This document shows, piece by piece, positions 15,680-23,817 of a DNA stretch of 24,425 bases. A program made the position numbers and the translations under genes. The notes under the pieces were generated by a model. It did not search any database, was not told where the DNA came from, and saw only the letters and a program-made list of their open reading frames with translations. This DNA is from DASWRT01 sp036403035. GTDB lineage: Bacteria; Pseudomonadota; Alphaproteobacteria; ATCC43930; CGMCC-115725. The stretch is taken from positions 1 through 24,425 of the forward strand of contig DASWRT010000069.1 in NCBI GenBank assembly GCA_036403035.1. The letters are read 5' to 3'. The stretch's first letter is position 1. Every line of letters begins with the position of its first letter.

Positions 15680-16336
15680 ATGCGTTTCATCCCGCTGTTC
15701 GCCGCCGCCGCTCTTCTCTCGTCGGCCGCCATGCTGCCCGCCCCTGCCGCCGCGCAGGGAGGGCGGCAGCCGGCGGCCATCGTCGAGGCCGCCATCGGCA
15801 CCGGCGACGTGGAGTTCATGGATTACCTCTACGAGGGGCAGACATTTTCGCTGAAGCCGGGCGAGCGGGTCGATCTCGGATATCTCCAGTCCTGTCTCGA
15901 GGAGACCATCACCGGCGGCGACGTGACGGTCGGGCGGGAGCGATCGGCGGTCACGAACGGCATCATCCAGCGCCGCAAGATCGAGTGCGACGGGAACAGG
16001 CTTTCGCTGTCCGGCAATGCCGCGGCGGCGGCGGACAGGAGCGGCGCGATGGTCTATCGCGACCCGTTCGTCGCCGACGTCACGCTGTACGGCGTCAGCC
16101 CGGCCGTCACGCTGCCCGCGCCGGGGCGGCTGGTCTTCCAGCGGCTCGACCGGCCCGAGCCGTCCATCGAGCTCGACATCGCCGAGCCGCGGGCCGACCT
16201 CTCCCGCGAGGGCGTCCGGCTCGCGCCCGGCGGCACCTATCGCGCCGCCGCGGCCGGGGGGCGGACGGTGATCGTCAAGATCGATCCGGCTGCCGCCGAG
16301 GACGCCCCGATCCTGGCGAGATTGCTGAGGTTCTGA
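15680..16336 (+). CDS. Exported FecR-like protein of unknown function
   Basis: This is a 218-residue protein with a textbook signal peptide (MRFIPLFAAAALL, then APAAAQ with cleavage near residue 25), so it is exported to the periplasm. The mature part begins AIGTGDVEFMDYLYEG and has LKPGERVDLGYLQSC and ETITGGDVTVG. This beta-rich pattern resembles FecR-like sensor domains often encoded beside CHASE2 cyclases; the resemblance is by pattern only. Two cysteines (LQSC and KIEC) might form a disulfide. Alternative starts are in frame at 15662 and at 15524. The latter has a good GGGAGG but adds an implausible N-terminus ahead of the signal peptide. The stop is one base away from the start of the cyclase gene, so the two are translationally coupled. 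Confidence 0.8.
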   Translation: MRFIPLFAAAALLSSAAMLPAPAAAQGGRQPAAIVEAAIGTGDVEFMDYLYEGQTFSLKPGERVDLGYLQSCLEETITGGDVTVGRERSAVTNGIIQRRKIECDGNRLSLSGNAAAAADRSGAMVYRDPFVADVTLYGVSPAVTLPAPGRLVFQRLDRPEPSIELDIAEPRADLSREGVRLAPGGTYRAAAAGGRTVIVKIDPAAAEDAPILARLLRF

Positions 16337-16337
16337 C

Positions 16338-18263
16338 GTGCGCGGCGCCGGCTCCGCCGCCGCCCGCGATGCCGCCGTGGCGGCGATCGTCGCGGCGGCG
16401 ACGGCGCTGATCGTCGCGACGGCTTTCGCCCCGACGCTGGACGGGCTCTCGATCGACATCCTCTTCTGGCTGCGCGACCGCGTTGCCGCCGCCGCCGCTG
16501 GGGCAGACCCGCCACCGTCCCCGCAGGACCGCGGCGGCCCCCCGGTCGCCATCGTCGCGATCGACGAGGAAACGTACCGGCGCGAGCCGTTCAAGGGCGT
16601 GCCGCAGGCCCTCTGGACGCCGCAGCTCGCGTCCGTGCTCGACGCGATCCTCTCCGGCGGCGCCCGCGTGATCGGTTTCGACGTCGTCTACCCGACGTCG
16701 GTCGAGCCGCGTATCACGGGCTACGAGCGCGACTTCCGGCGCGTCCTGCGCCGCGGCGGCGCCGAAGGCCGCATCGTCCTCGGTCAGGTGCAGCAGCGGG
16801 AGGAGCCGCTCATCCCGTACCGCGGATACGTCTTCGCGGTCGGCGGCAGCGCGAACATCCGGCCGCTCAACCTGATCGTCGATGCCGACGGCGTCATCCG
16901 CCGCGCTCCCTTGCGGCTGCCCCTGCTTCAGCCGGGTGGATTGGCGGCGGGAACGCCGGCCGTCGTCGAGACGCTGGCGGCCGAGCTGGCGCGCCGCGCC
17001 GGTGCGCTGCCGGCCGGGCGCCGCGATCCGATGCTGCTGAATTTCGCGGGCGGATCGGCGGCGGGCATCCCGGCCTATTCGCTGGCCGACCTCCATGCCT
17101 GCGACGACCCGGCGTTCTTCCGCCGCAACTTCGCGGGGAAGGTCGTCCTGCTCGGCGTCGTCCTGGATGTCGAGGACCGCAACCTCGCGGCGGATCGCTT
17201 CGTCGCCGGCCATGGCGAGGCGGAGATAGCGGCAGGCGAGCGTTGCGCATTGCCGTCGCCGGCGTCGCAGGCCGCCGCCGCGCCGCCGCGCCGCCGCTCC
17301 ACCGTTCCCGGCGTCTATATCCACGCGACCGCGGTGGCTAACCTGATCGGCGGCGACGATCTGCATGCCCTGCCGTGGTGGCCCTCGGCCGCGATCGGCC
17401 TGCTCGGCAGCTTCGCGGTCGCGGCCGCGGTGCTGCGGGTTGCGCCGCTGCTGGCGCAGGGCTTGCTCGCGGCGGCGCTCCTGCTCTGGACGGCAGCCTG
17501 CACGGCGGCGTTCGTCCGCGCCGGCATCGTGCTGCCGTTCCTCGGCGCCGGCGCCGGATGGGGCGGCGCGTCGCTGCTGGCGTCGGCCTATCGCTTCGCC
17601 CGCGTCGAGCATCAGCATCGCAAGGTCAGGCGCTTCTTCTCGTACTACCTGCCGGCGCCGGTGCTCGATCATATGATGGCCCAGGCGCGCCTGCCGCAGC
17701 TCGGCGGCGAACTGCGCGAGGTCAGCACCCTCTTCGTCGACATCGCCGGCTTCGTCCGCATGTCCGAGCGCTGCACTCCGGCGCGGCTGGTCGAGGATCT
17801 GAACCGGTATTTCGCGGCGATGTCGGCGATCGTCGCCGACGAGCATAACGGGTTCGTCGAGCGCTATATCGGCGACGCGGTGCTCGCCCTGTTCGGCGCG
17901 CCGCTCGACGACCCGGACCACGCCCGCCACGCCGTCGCGGCGGCGCTCCGCATGCGCGCGGAGGTTGCGGACGGACACCATCGCATCGGCGGCATACCGG
18001 TGAAGGTGCGGATCGGGATCAACAGCGGGCCGGCGCTGATCGGCAATGTCGGCTCGCCGCGCCGCTACAGCTACACGGCGATGGGCGACGCCGTGAACCT
18101 CGCGGCGCGCATCGAAGTGGCGAACAAGCTGTTCGGGACGACGGTCCTGGTCAGCGAGGCGACGATGCGCGCCTGCCGCGGCGCGTTCCGCTTCCGCAAG
18201 GTGGAGACCATACAGGTCGCCGGCCGGCGGGAACCGGTGACGCTCTACGAGCCGCTGGGGTAG
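16338..18263 (+). CDS. CHASE2-domain class III adenylate/guanylate cyclase
   Basis: This is a 641-residue membrane receptor cyclase starting at GTG, with GAGG seven bases upstream. An N-terminal hydrophobic segment (about 12-32) leads to a periplasmic CHASE2 sensor (about 35-345; AIVAIDEETYRR, VIGFDVVYPT, VPGVYIHATAVANLI). Three transmembrane helices follow (about 350-415), then a linker and the cyclase domain (about 460-640). Catalytic features are intact: Asp in LFVDIAGF (about 468) and in IGDAVLALFG (about 513), and the Asn/Arg pair in VNLAARIE (about 587 and 591). The usual Lys of the KYIGD motif, which reads the purine base in many bacterial adenylate cyclases, is Arg here (ERYIGD, about 509), so ATP preference is not certain. 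The coupled exported protein upstream probably supplies or modulates the periplasmic signal. Confidence 0.94.
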   Translation: MRGAGSAAARDAAVAAIVAAATALIVATAFAPTLDGLSIDILFWLRDRVAAAAAGADPPPSPQDRGGPPVAIVAIDEETYRREPFKGVPQALWTPQLASVLDAILSGGARVIGFDVVYPTSVEPRITGYERDFRRVLRRGGAEGRIVLGQVQQREEPLIPYRGYVFAVGGSANIRPLNLIVDADGVIRRAPLRLPLLQPGGLAAGTPAVVETLAAELARRAGALPAGRRDPMLLNFAGGSAAGIPAYSLADLHACDDPAFFRRNFAGKVVLLGVVLDVEDRNLAADRFVAGHGEAEIAAGERCALPSPASQAAAAPPRRRSTVPGVYIHATAVANLIGGDDLHALPWWPSAAIGLLGSFAVAAAVLRVAPLLAQGLLAAALLLWTAACTAAFVRAGIVLPFLGAGAGWGGASLLASAYRFARVEHQHRKVRRFFSYYLPAPVLDHMMAQARLPQLGGELREVSTLFVDIAGFVRMSERCTPARLVEDLNRYFAAMSAIVADEHNGFVERYIGDAVLALFGAPLDDPDHARHAVAAALRMRAEVADGHHRIGGIPVKVRIGINSGPALIGNVGSPRRYSYTAMGDAVNLAARIEVANKLFGTTVLVSEATMRACRGAFRFRKVETIQVAGRREPVTLYEPLG

Positions 18264-18326
18264 GGGCGCGACGGTACATGCGGCTGGTAGGACCGTGTTT
18301 CCGGACGAGCGCTGCCGATCGATGGA

Positions 18327-20153
18327 TCAGTGGATCGCGCTCGACTTGTACGACGCCATCGTGGACGCGGGGCCTAACCGCGGCTGGTTACGAACAGCGT
18401 CCACCATGATTCCTTTCCATATCTTCGCGGGCAGCCCGCCGCCGGTCACGCCCTTCATCTGCCTGTTGTCGTCGTTGCCGAGCCACACGGCGGTGACATA
18501 GCGGTCGCTGAACCCGACGAACAGCGCGTCGCGGTAGTCGTTGCTCGTGCCGGTTTTGCCGGCCGCCCAGAAAGGGATCGGCCGGATCAGCCGGCCCGTT
18601 CCCTCTTGCAGCGTGATGACGCCGTTCAGCATCGTCCTCATGGCTTCGGCAACCTTGGGCTGAAGCACGCGTTCGCCGGGCGCCGCCGCCGCCGGCTGTC
18701 TGCGGAAAATAATCCGGCCGGTTTCGTCCCGCAGTTCCAGCGCCGCCGTCGGCGTCACCCGGTCGCCGTCGCCGGCCAGCGCCGCATAGGCCGCGGTCAG
18801 CTCCAGCAGCTTCATGCCGTTCGTGCCCAGCGCCAAGCGGTCGCCCATCGCCAGCGGCGAGGTCACGCCGAGCCGTTGCGCCAGCTTTACGATCGAGGCG
18901 TCGCGCCCTGCGGCCAAGCGCACGGCGGCGACGTTCGACGAATAGGCCAGCGCTTCCGCCAGCGTGATCTCGCCCCGATAGGAGTTGTTGAAGTTGCGGA
19001 TCGGCTTGTTCCGAATCGGCTCGTCGAGGACGCGATCGGTCGGTTTCAGGCCACGCTCAAGCGCATCGAGGTACACGAAGATCTTGAATGCCGAACCGGG
19101 CTGCCGGGTCGCCAGCACGCGGTTGACTTGGCTCGTCCTGTAATCGCGCCCTCCGACCATGGCAAGGATCTCGCCCTCGGGCGTCATGACCACCGCCGCG
19201 CCTTCCGAGGCGTTGGCCCTCTTGCCATCCGCGGTCAAGGTTTTCCCAAGCTGCGCTTCCGCGATCCGTTGCAGGCGCGGATCGAGGGTGGTTTTCAGGG
19301 TCGCCGTGCCGCCGGCATCCGCCCTAAGGGGCTTCGTCTCGGCGGCGATCCATTGGACGAAGTAGGGTGCTCCCGGCGAGCGCGGCTGGACGACCTTCAC
19401 CTTTTCCTGCTTCGCGCGCCTGGCCGCCGCTGCGGTCAGGCGCCCTTCCTCGACCATCTTGTCGACAACGCGGTCGGCGTTGGCGCGGGCCTTCTCCGGG
19501 TTCTGGAGGATGTTCCAGCGCGAGGGAGCCCGGAGGGAGCCGACCAGAAGCGCCGACTCATAAACCGAGAGCGCCTTGGCCGGCTTGCCGAAATAGGTCT
19601 GCGCGGCCGCCTCGATGCCCCAGGCGCCTTTCCCGAAATAGACGCGGTTGAAATAGACGAACAGGATCTCGTCCTTGGACAAGGATTGTTCGATCTCCAG
19701 AGCCATTTCGGACTCTTTCAGCTTTTCCCAGACCGTGCGCTCCGCCTTCGGGAAATAGACGTTCTTGACCACTTGCTGCGAGATCGTGCTCGCGCCCTCG
19801 ACGACTCTCAAACTCATCAGGTTTCTCACGGCGGCCCGCGCGATCGCCCGCGGGTCGATGCCGTTATGCGAGAAGAACCTGCGGTCCTCGGCCGAAATCA
19901 GAGCGTTCACGAGATGCTGCGGCAGCTCTTTGCGCGGCACCACGTGTCCATAGTTGGCTCCTTCGATCGCCAGCAGATTGCCGTTCCGGTCGAGGACCCG
20001 GACGCCCGGCACCCGATTGAGCGAGACGAGTCCGTCGGCCGCCTTGGCGTCGCTGTCGGCCCAGGCCGGCGTCGTGGCGGCGAAGCTCGCGACCGAAAGC
20101 GCCGCGACGGCGGCGAACAGCCATGTTTGGTAAGGGCGTGCAGCGCCGCGCAT
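18327..20153 (-). CDS. Class A penicillin-binding protein (transglycosylase/transpeptidase)
   Basis: This is a bifunctional peptidoglycan synthase of 608 residues acting at the periplasmic face of the inner membrane. The GT51 domain shows all five motifs: EDRRFFSHNGID with the catalytic Glu (about 89), GASTISQQ, KLKESEMALEIE, EILFVYFNRVYFG and LLVGSLRAPS. The transpeptidase domain has SAFK with the acylated Ser (about 354), SSN (about 405-407) and KTGTS (about 533-537). The frame is open to 20279, but the ATG at 20153 has AGGAG five bases upstream and is followed at once by the hydrophobic segment. That segment ends TTPAWADSD, which looks like a signal-peptidase site, unusual for a family normally held by an uncleaved N-terminal anchor. 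It is convergent with the CHASE2 cyclase gene. The penicillin-binding subtype (1A, 1C or other) is not settled. Confidence 0.94.
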   Translation of the reverse strand: MRGAARPYQTWLFAAVAALSVASFAATTPAWADSDAKAADGLVSLNRVPGVRVLDRNGNLLAIEGANYGHVVPRKELPQHLVNALISAEDRRFFSHNGIDPRAIARAAVRNLMSLRVVEGASTISQQVVKNVYFPKAERTVWEKLKESEMALEIEQSLSKDEILFVYFNRVYFGKGAWGIEAAAQTYFGKPAKALSVYESALLVGSLRAPSRWNILQNPEKARANADRVVDKMVEEGRLTAAAARRAKQEKVKVVQPRSPGAPYFVQWIAAETKPLRADAGGTATLKTTLDPRLQRIAEAQLGKTLTADGKRANASEGAAVVMTPEGEILAMVGGRDYRTSQVNRVLATRQPGSAFKIFVYLDALERGLKPTDRVLDEPIRNKPIRNFNNSYRGEITLAEALAYSSNVAAVRLAAGRDASIVKLAQRLGVTSPLAMGDRLALGTNGMKLLELTAAYAALAGDGDRVTPTAALELRDETGRIIFRRQPAAAAPGERVLQPKVAEAMRTMLNGVITLQEGTGRLIRPIPFWAAGKTGTSNDYRDALFVGFSDRYVTAVWLGNDDNRQMKGVTGGGLPAKIWKGIMVDAVRNQPRLGPASTMASYKSSAIH

Positions 20154-20217
20154 CATTTCTCCTGAGCAGAAAAGGTGCGTCGGCGGTTTCATACCGTCGG
20201 CCTCGGTCGTTGACCGA

Positions 20218-20284
20218 TGCCGAGCGGGTTTGCTCAAACGCCGCACGGGCTCGACCAACGGCCGATGAGTCAAGCTCAACGGCC
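20218..20284. repeat. Imperfect dispersed repeat, copy B
   Basis: This copy shares ordered blocks with 10461-10537 (TGCCG, TGCTCAA(G/A)CGCCG, GGCTCGAC, AGTCAA, TCAACGGCC). It is about ten bases shorter because of small deletions. It lies upstream of the PBP gene, whereas copy A lies at the end of the TPR-cyclase gene. Confidence 0.4.
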
Positions 20285-20289
20285 GTTGG
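20255..20289. promoter_or_regulatory. Nine-base inverted repeat upstream of the PBP gene
   Basis: CCAACGGCC and GGCCGTTGG are perfect inverted copies separated by 17 bases, 100-135 bases upstream of the PBP start. This could be a hairpin ending transcription from the DUF427 side or a leader structure for the PBP mRNA. There is no T-run on either strand directly after it. Confidence 0.45.
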
Positions 20290-20529
20290 TATCACGCCAT
20301 GCGTAGCCGTATTCACCATTTGCCGAAGACGGCATGGAGGCGTCAATGGACAACGGGTGCAAATCCGGGCCGTCAGCCGGCCGGCGGCGAGCGGCAGCAA
20401 TGCCGGCTCGCCGCACCGTTACGCATATGCGGCGACGAGCGCACGGAGCGCCGCCGCCGCGTTGAATGCGCGGGGTGGATTGACCGGCCAAGCGGCAATG
20501 CCCCAAGCGTTTCAGGAGAGAGAGGGGGC

Positions 20530-20934
20530 TCAGCTTCCCGGCTGCCGCTCCTCGATCATGTCGACGCGGTCGGGATAGAACGCGAGATGATCCTTGATCG
20601 CGCCGACCGCTTCATAGGGCGCCTCGTAGGTCCACACCGCATTGGCCGCGCGCCCGCCGCCTGATGGGATGCTGAAATAGCCGCACTCGCCCTTGTAGGG
20701 GCAGTAGGTGGCATGGTCCGTCCGGGCGAGGAGCGCCATGTCGACGTCCTTGCGCGGGATGTACTGGACCGCCGGGTACGTCGCCTCGCGCAGCGTCATC
20801 GCGTCGCGCGTGTCCGCGACGACGCGGCCCGCGACCGAGACCACCACGCGGTTGGGGTTGCGCTCGACGGTGATCGGATGATCCGGCCCGGGAACCTTGA
20901 TCGGCTTCAGGGCCGGCGACGATGTCTGTTCCAT
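20530..20934 (-). CDS. DUF427-family protein
   Basis: This is a 134-residue protein of the DUF427 family, whose biochemical function is not established. Recognisable features are the beta-rich core VVVSVAGRVVADTRDAMTLREATYPAVQYIPRKDVD and the Cys-containing segment TYCPYKGECGYFSI (each given in part), followed by AVWTYEAPYEAV. No signal peptide or membrane segment is seen, so it is probably cytoplasmic. The ATG has GAGG eight bases upstream. It starts 38 bases after the SDR gene on the same strand, so the two likely form an operon; this pairing suggests a role in a small redox or detoxification pathway, as inference only. Confidence 0.92.
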   Translation of the reverse strand: MEQTSSPALKPIKVPGPDHPITVERNPNRVVVSVAGRVVADTRDAMTLREATYPAVQYIPRKDVDMALLARTDHATYCPYKGECGYFSIPSGGGRAANAVWTYEAPYEAVGAIKDHLAFYPDRVDMIEERQPGS

Positions 20935-20972
20935 GATTTCGCCTCGCTGAATGCGGCTGACGGATTACGTGG

Positions 20973-21722
20973 TCACGCCGCCGACTTGCCGCCATCGACG
21001 GAAAGCACGTGGCCGGTGGCGAAGGACGCTTTGTCGGAGGCCAGGAAGACGATCGCGTTGGCGATCTCGTCCGGCTCTCCCACCCGCCGCATCGGCACGC
21101 CGGACACCAGCCCGGCCTTCCTGTCGTCGCTGCCGGTGAAGCGGTTGAGCATCCCGGTCTCGATCGGGCCCGGCGCGACCGCGTTGACGCGGATGCCCGA
21201 GGCCGCGGCTTCGAGCGCCGCGGCCTTGGTCAGTCCCTCGACGGCGTGCTTGCTGGCGGCATAGACGGACGCGCCGCCCGCGCCGCGGTGCCCGTAGGTC
21301 GACGAGATGTTGACGATGCTGCCGCTACCCTGGGCCTGCATCGCGCGCAGCTCGTGCTTCATGCTGAGCAGCGTGCCGAGCACGTTGGTGTCGAACGTGG
21401 CGGCGTAGCTCTCCGCGGTCTGCTCCGTCACCGGACCCGGCCGGCCCTCGGTGCCGGCGTTGTTGACCGCCGCGTCCAGGCGGCCGAAGCGCGCGACGGT
21501 CCGGTCGACCAGGCTGCGCACGTCGTCCTCGCGGCGCACGTCCGCCCGGATGAACTCGGCTTCCGCGCCGAGCGTGCGCAGCTCGGCGGCCAACGCCTCG
21601 CCGGCATCCTCGTGCCGGCCGGAGACGACGACGCGGTTGCCTTCGCGGGCGAAGGCCAGGGCCGCCGCGCGTCCGATGCCCGTCAGGGCGCCGGTGATCA
21701 AGACGACTTGGGTGCTGCTCAT
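20973..21722 (-). CDS. Short-chain dehydrogenase/reductase (classical SDR)
   Basis: This is a 249-residue NAD(P)-dependent oxidoreductase. The dinucleotide-binding motif is TGALTGIG (about 10-17), followed by a basic residue after the second strand (VVVSGRHED), which favours NADP(H). NNAG lies at about 87-90. The catalytic Ser is in NISSTYG (about 141), and YAASK gives Tyr 154 and Lys 158. The C-terminal half has the usual RVNAVAPGPIETGM and the closing VDGG. The substrate cannot be read from the sequence. The ATG at 21722 has AAGGAG eight bases upstream. It is divergent from the LysR regulator, the typical layout for a target gene, and is followed by the DUF427 gene. Confidence 0.95.
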   Translation of the reverse strand: MSSTQVVLITGALTGIGRAAALAFAREGNRVVVSGRHEDAGEALAAELRTLGAEAEFIRADVRREDDVRSLVDRTVARFGRLDAAVNNAGTEGRPGPVTEQTAESYAATFDTNVLGTLLSMKHELRAMQAQGSGSIVNISSTYGHRGAGGASVYAASKHAVEGLTKAAALEAAASGIRVNAVAPGPIETGMLNRFTGSDDRKAGLVSGVPMRRVGEPDEIANAIVFLASDKASFATGHVLSVDGGKSAA

Positions 21723-21783
21723 CGTGAAACTCCTTCGGATCCGGCCGACCCGTCGGGTCTGCCATCGCGGCGGGAACCGAATG

Positions 21784-21804
21784 ACGTCGGGGTGATGCCG
21801 ACGT
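21784..21804. promoter_or_regulatory. Candidate LysR operator between the SDR and LysR genes
   Basis: ACGTCGG-N7-CCGACGT is a perfect 7+7 inverted repeat in the 187-base divergent region, 62 bases upstream of the SDR start and about 105 bases upstream of the LysR start. Size and placement suit the dyad that LysR-type regulators bind. It lacks an obvious T-N11-A core, so the assignment rests on symmetry and position. Confidence 0.5.
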
Positions 21805-21909
21805 TCCGGCGATCGGCGCCGCTGGGGGAGATTTGGGTTTTCCTGGCGACATCGAGAAAGACTTTGTAGGGTCGGGGCCATACCTCGCAGGCATGGCACG
21901 GCGCTTGAG

Positions 21910-22812
21910 ATGGAGCTGCGGCATCTGCGTTATTTCATCGCCGTCGCCGAGGAGGGGAGCGTCTCGCTCGCGGCCGAGCGGCGGCTGCACACCTCGCAGC
22001 CCTCGCTGAGCCGCCAGCTCCGCGACCTTGAGCGGGAAGTGGGGGCCCAGCTCCTGACGCGCAGCGCCCGCGGCGTCGACCTCACGGCCGCCGGCCGCGC
22101 CTTTCTCGATCACGCGCGGCTGGCGCTGTCGCAGGCCGAGGCGGCGGGCGAAGCGGCGCGGCGGGCCGCCCATCCCGCCAAGGCCGCCTTCGTCATGGGG
22201 TTCCTGACCGGCTACGAGGTGGACTGGCTCGCGGAGGCGATGCGCGTCCTGCGCGACGCGTTGCCCAGCGTCGACATCGTGATTTCGAGCGACACCTCTC
22301 CGCAGCTCGCGGCGGCGCTCCTGCGCGGCAGGATCGACGTGGCCTTCATGCGGGCGGAAGCCGAGCAGCCCGATCTATCGTTCAGGCATCTGGCGAAGGA
22401 TCCGCTGATCGTCGTCCTCCCCGCCGACCACCGCCTCTCCGCCCGGAAGGCGATCGATCTGACGGACATCGCGGGCGAGACCTTCATAAGCGTGTCGAAG
22501 ACCGCTCCCGCCCTGCGCGTCGTCGTCGACGACTACATCAGGCGATCCGGCCTCGGCATCGCGCCGGACCACGAAGCCGACAATCTGGCCATGGCCATGT
22601 CCTTGGTGGCGTCGACGCGCGGCGTCGCCCTGCTGCCGGCCTACGCCCGGAACTTCCTTCCCCGGTCCGTGGTCAGCCGCCCCCTGCACGGTGCGGCCCC
22701 GACGATCGACTTGGTCCTCGGTTACCACACGGCGAACACGTCAGAGCTTCTGAGGCTCTTCCTCTCCCGCGTGCACGACCTGATCGCCCGCGTCTCCGAA
22801 GGGCCGCAGTAA
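21910..22812 (+). CDS. LysR-family transcriptional regulator
   Basis: This 300-residue protein has the LysR N-terminal winged helix-turn-helix (MELRHLRYFIAVAEEGSVS, then AAERRLHTSQPSLSRQLRDLE within residues 1-60; GVDLTAAG closes the wing). A helical linker and a two-lobed periplasmic-binding-like effector domain follow (about 92-295), with FVMGFLTGYEV at its start and PLIVVLPADHRLS. The effector is unknown. The ATG is preceded only by a weak GAG. It is divergent from the SDR-DUF427 pair with a symmetrical site between them, so it probably controls that pair and itself. Confidence 0.95.
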   Translation: MELRHLRYFIAVAEEGSVSLAAERRLHTSQPSLSRQLRDLEREVGAQLLTRSARGVDLTAAGRAFLDHARLALSQAEAAGEAARRAAHPAKAAFVMGFLTGYEVDWLAEAMRVLRDALPSVDIVISSDTSPQLAAALLRGRIDVAFMRAEAEQPDLSFRHLAKDPLIVVLPADHRLSARKAIDLTDIAGETFISVSKTAPALRVVVDDYIRRSGLGIAPDHEADNLAMAMSLVASTRGVALLPAYARNFLPRSVVSRPLHGAAPTIDLVLGYHTANTSELLRLFLSRVHDLIARVSEGPQ

Positions 22813-22859
22813 TATGGAAGTCGCACTGCATTGGGCCCTGCATTGAGCCGCTTCTAACG

Positions 22860-22963
22860 TAGGGGCGGGGCTTGCCCCGCCCGTCACCAGTTGCAGCTTC
22901 GCTGTGGCGAGAGGCGGAACAACGTTCCGCCGAGAACCCGCGGGCGGGGCAAGCCCCGCCCTA
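22860..22963. repeat. REP/BIME-like compound palindrome
   Basis: Two GC-rich units in opposite orientation, 22860-22883 and 22941-22963, are inverted copies of each other over about 23 bases with a single-base indel. Each is itself a near-perfect palindrome (GGGGCGGGG-CTTG-CCCCGCCC type). Between them GGCGGAAC-AAC-GTTCCGCC (22913-22931) forms a third hairpin. The element lies between convergent genes, as repetitive extragenic palindromes usually do, and could act as a two-way transcription barrier or mRNA stabiliser. Confidence 0.88.
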
Positions 22964-22994
22964 CAATTAGGCGCATCACTCAAGGCATACTGTT

Positions 22995-23792
22995 TCACCG
23001 CGTCGCGGCGGTCAGTCCTCCGTCGACGACGATCTCCGTCGCCGTGACGTATTTCGCCTCGTCCGACGCGAGGAACAGCGCCGCGTGGGCCACGTCCCAT
23101 CCGTCGCCCATGCGGCCCATCGGGACCTGCCCGTCGCGGTGGGCGCGGAAGCCTTCGAGATCGCCGCCTGCGTATTTCTCGGCAAGGCGCTGCACCAGCG
23201 GCGTGTCCATCAATCCCGGAACGACGCAGTTCAGGCGGATGCCCTTCGCCGCGTAGAGCACGGCGGTGACCCGCGTGAACTGGATCAGGGCCGCCTTGGC
23301 GGCGCTGTAGCCGACCTGCGGCTTGCCGATGTAGCGCAGCCCGGCGACCGAGGAGACGTTGACGATCGCGCCGCCGCCGCCCTGGCGCTCCATGACCGGC
23401 AGCACCTGCTTGCAGGTTAGGAAGGCGCTTTTGACATTCAGCGCCATCTGCGCGTCCCAGGTCTCCTCGTCGAGTTCGACCGGTCCGCCCGGCTCCGAAC
23501 GGCCGACATTGTTGACCAGCACGTCGATGCGGCCGAAGCGCGCCGCCGTATCGGCGATCAGCGCCCTGACCTGTTCGGCGTCGGTCACGTCCGATGTGAG
23601 GGCGATCGACGAGCCGCCTTCGCTCTCGATCAGGCGCTGCGTCTCCGCGGCGGCCTCGCCATTCACGTCGACCCCGATCACGGTGGCGCCCTGGCGGGCG
23701 AACAGCACGGCGGTCGCCTTGCCGTTCCCCCAGCCCGGACCGCTCGACCCGCTGCCGGTGACGACGGCGATCTTGCCCGCGAGGCTCAGCAT
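22995..23792 (-). CDS. Short-chain dehydrogenase/reductase, second copy
   Basis: This is a 265-residue classical SDR only distantly similar to the one at 20973-21722. The glycine-rich motif is extended (TGSGSSGPGWGNGKA, about 12-26). An Asp after the second strand (VIGVDVNG, about 42) favours NAD(H). VNNVG replaces the usual NNAG. The catalytic Ser is in NVSSVAG (about 147-148), with Tyr 162 and Lys 166 in YSAAK. It ends with the typical VVDGG. The ATG has GAGGAG just upstream. It begins 25 bases after the carboxymuconolactone-decarboxylase-like gene on the same strand, so the two are probably one operon for breakdown of an unidentified compound. Confidence 0.94.
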   Translation of the reverse strand: MLSLAGKIAVVTGSGSSGPGWGNGKATAVLFARQGATVIGVDVNGEAAAETQRLIESEGGSSIALTSDVTDAEQVRALIADTAARFGRIDVLVNNVGRSEPGGPVELDEETWDAQMALNVKSAFLTCKQVLPVMERQGGGGAIVNVSSVAGLRYIGKPQVGYSAAKAALIQFTRVTAVLYAAKGIRLNCVVPGLMDTPLVQRLAEKYAGGDLEGFRAHRDGQVPMGRMGDGWDVAHAALFLASDEAKYVTATEIVVDGGLTAATR

Positions 23793-23817
23793 CGGCTCTC
23801 TCCTCGGTTCCGTCGCA

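Larger units (their letters stand above)
20154..20529. other. Intergenic region upstream of the penicillin-binding protein gene
   Basis: About 375 bases lie between the end of the DUF427 gene and the PBP start, both on the minus strand. The frame of the PBP runs into it but lacks a better start. The region contains a 9+9 inverted repeat (20255-20289) and copy B of the dispersed repeat. A TTGACG is present on the minus strand near 20348, but no convincing -10 box follows at 16-18 bases. Confidence 0.5.

Noticed and set aside
22860..22963. The palindromic block as a CRISPR array or attachment site
   Set aside because: There are only two units in opposite orientation, no regular spacers, no cas genes or integrase; it fits a REP/BIME element.
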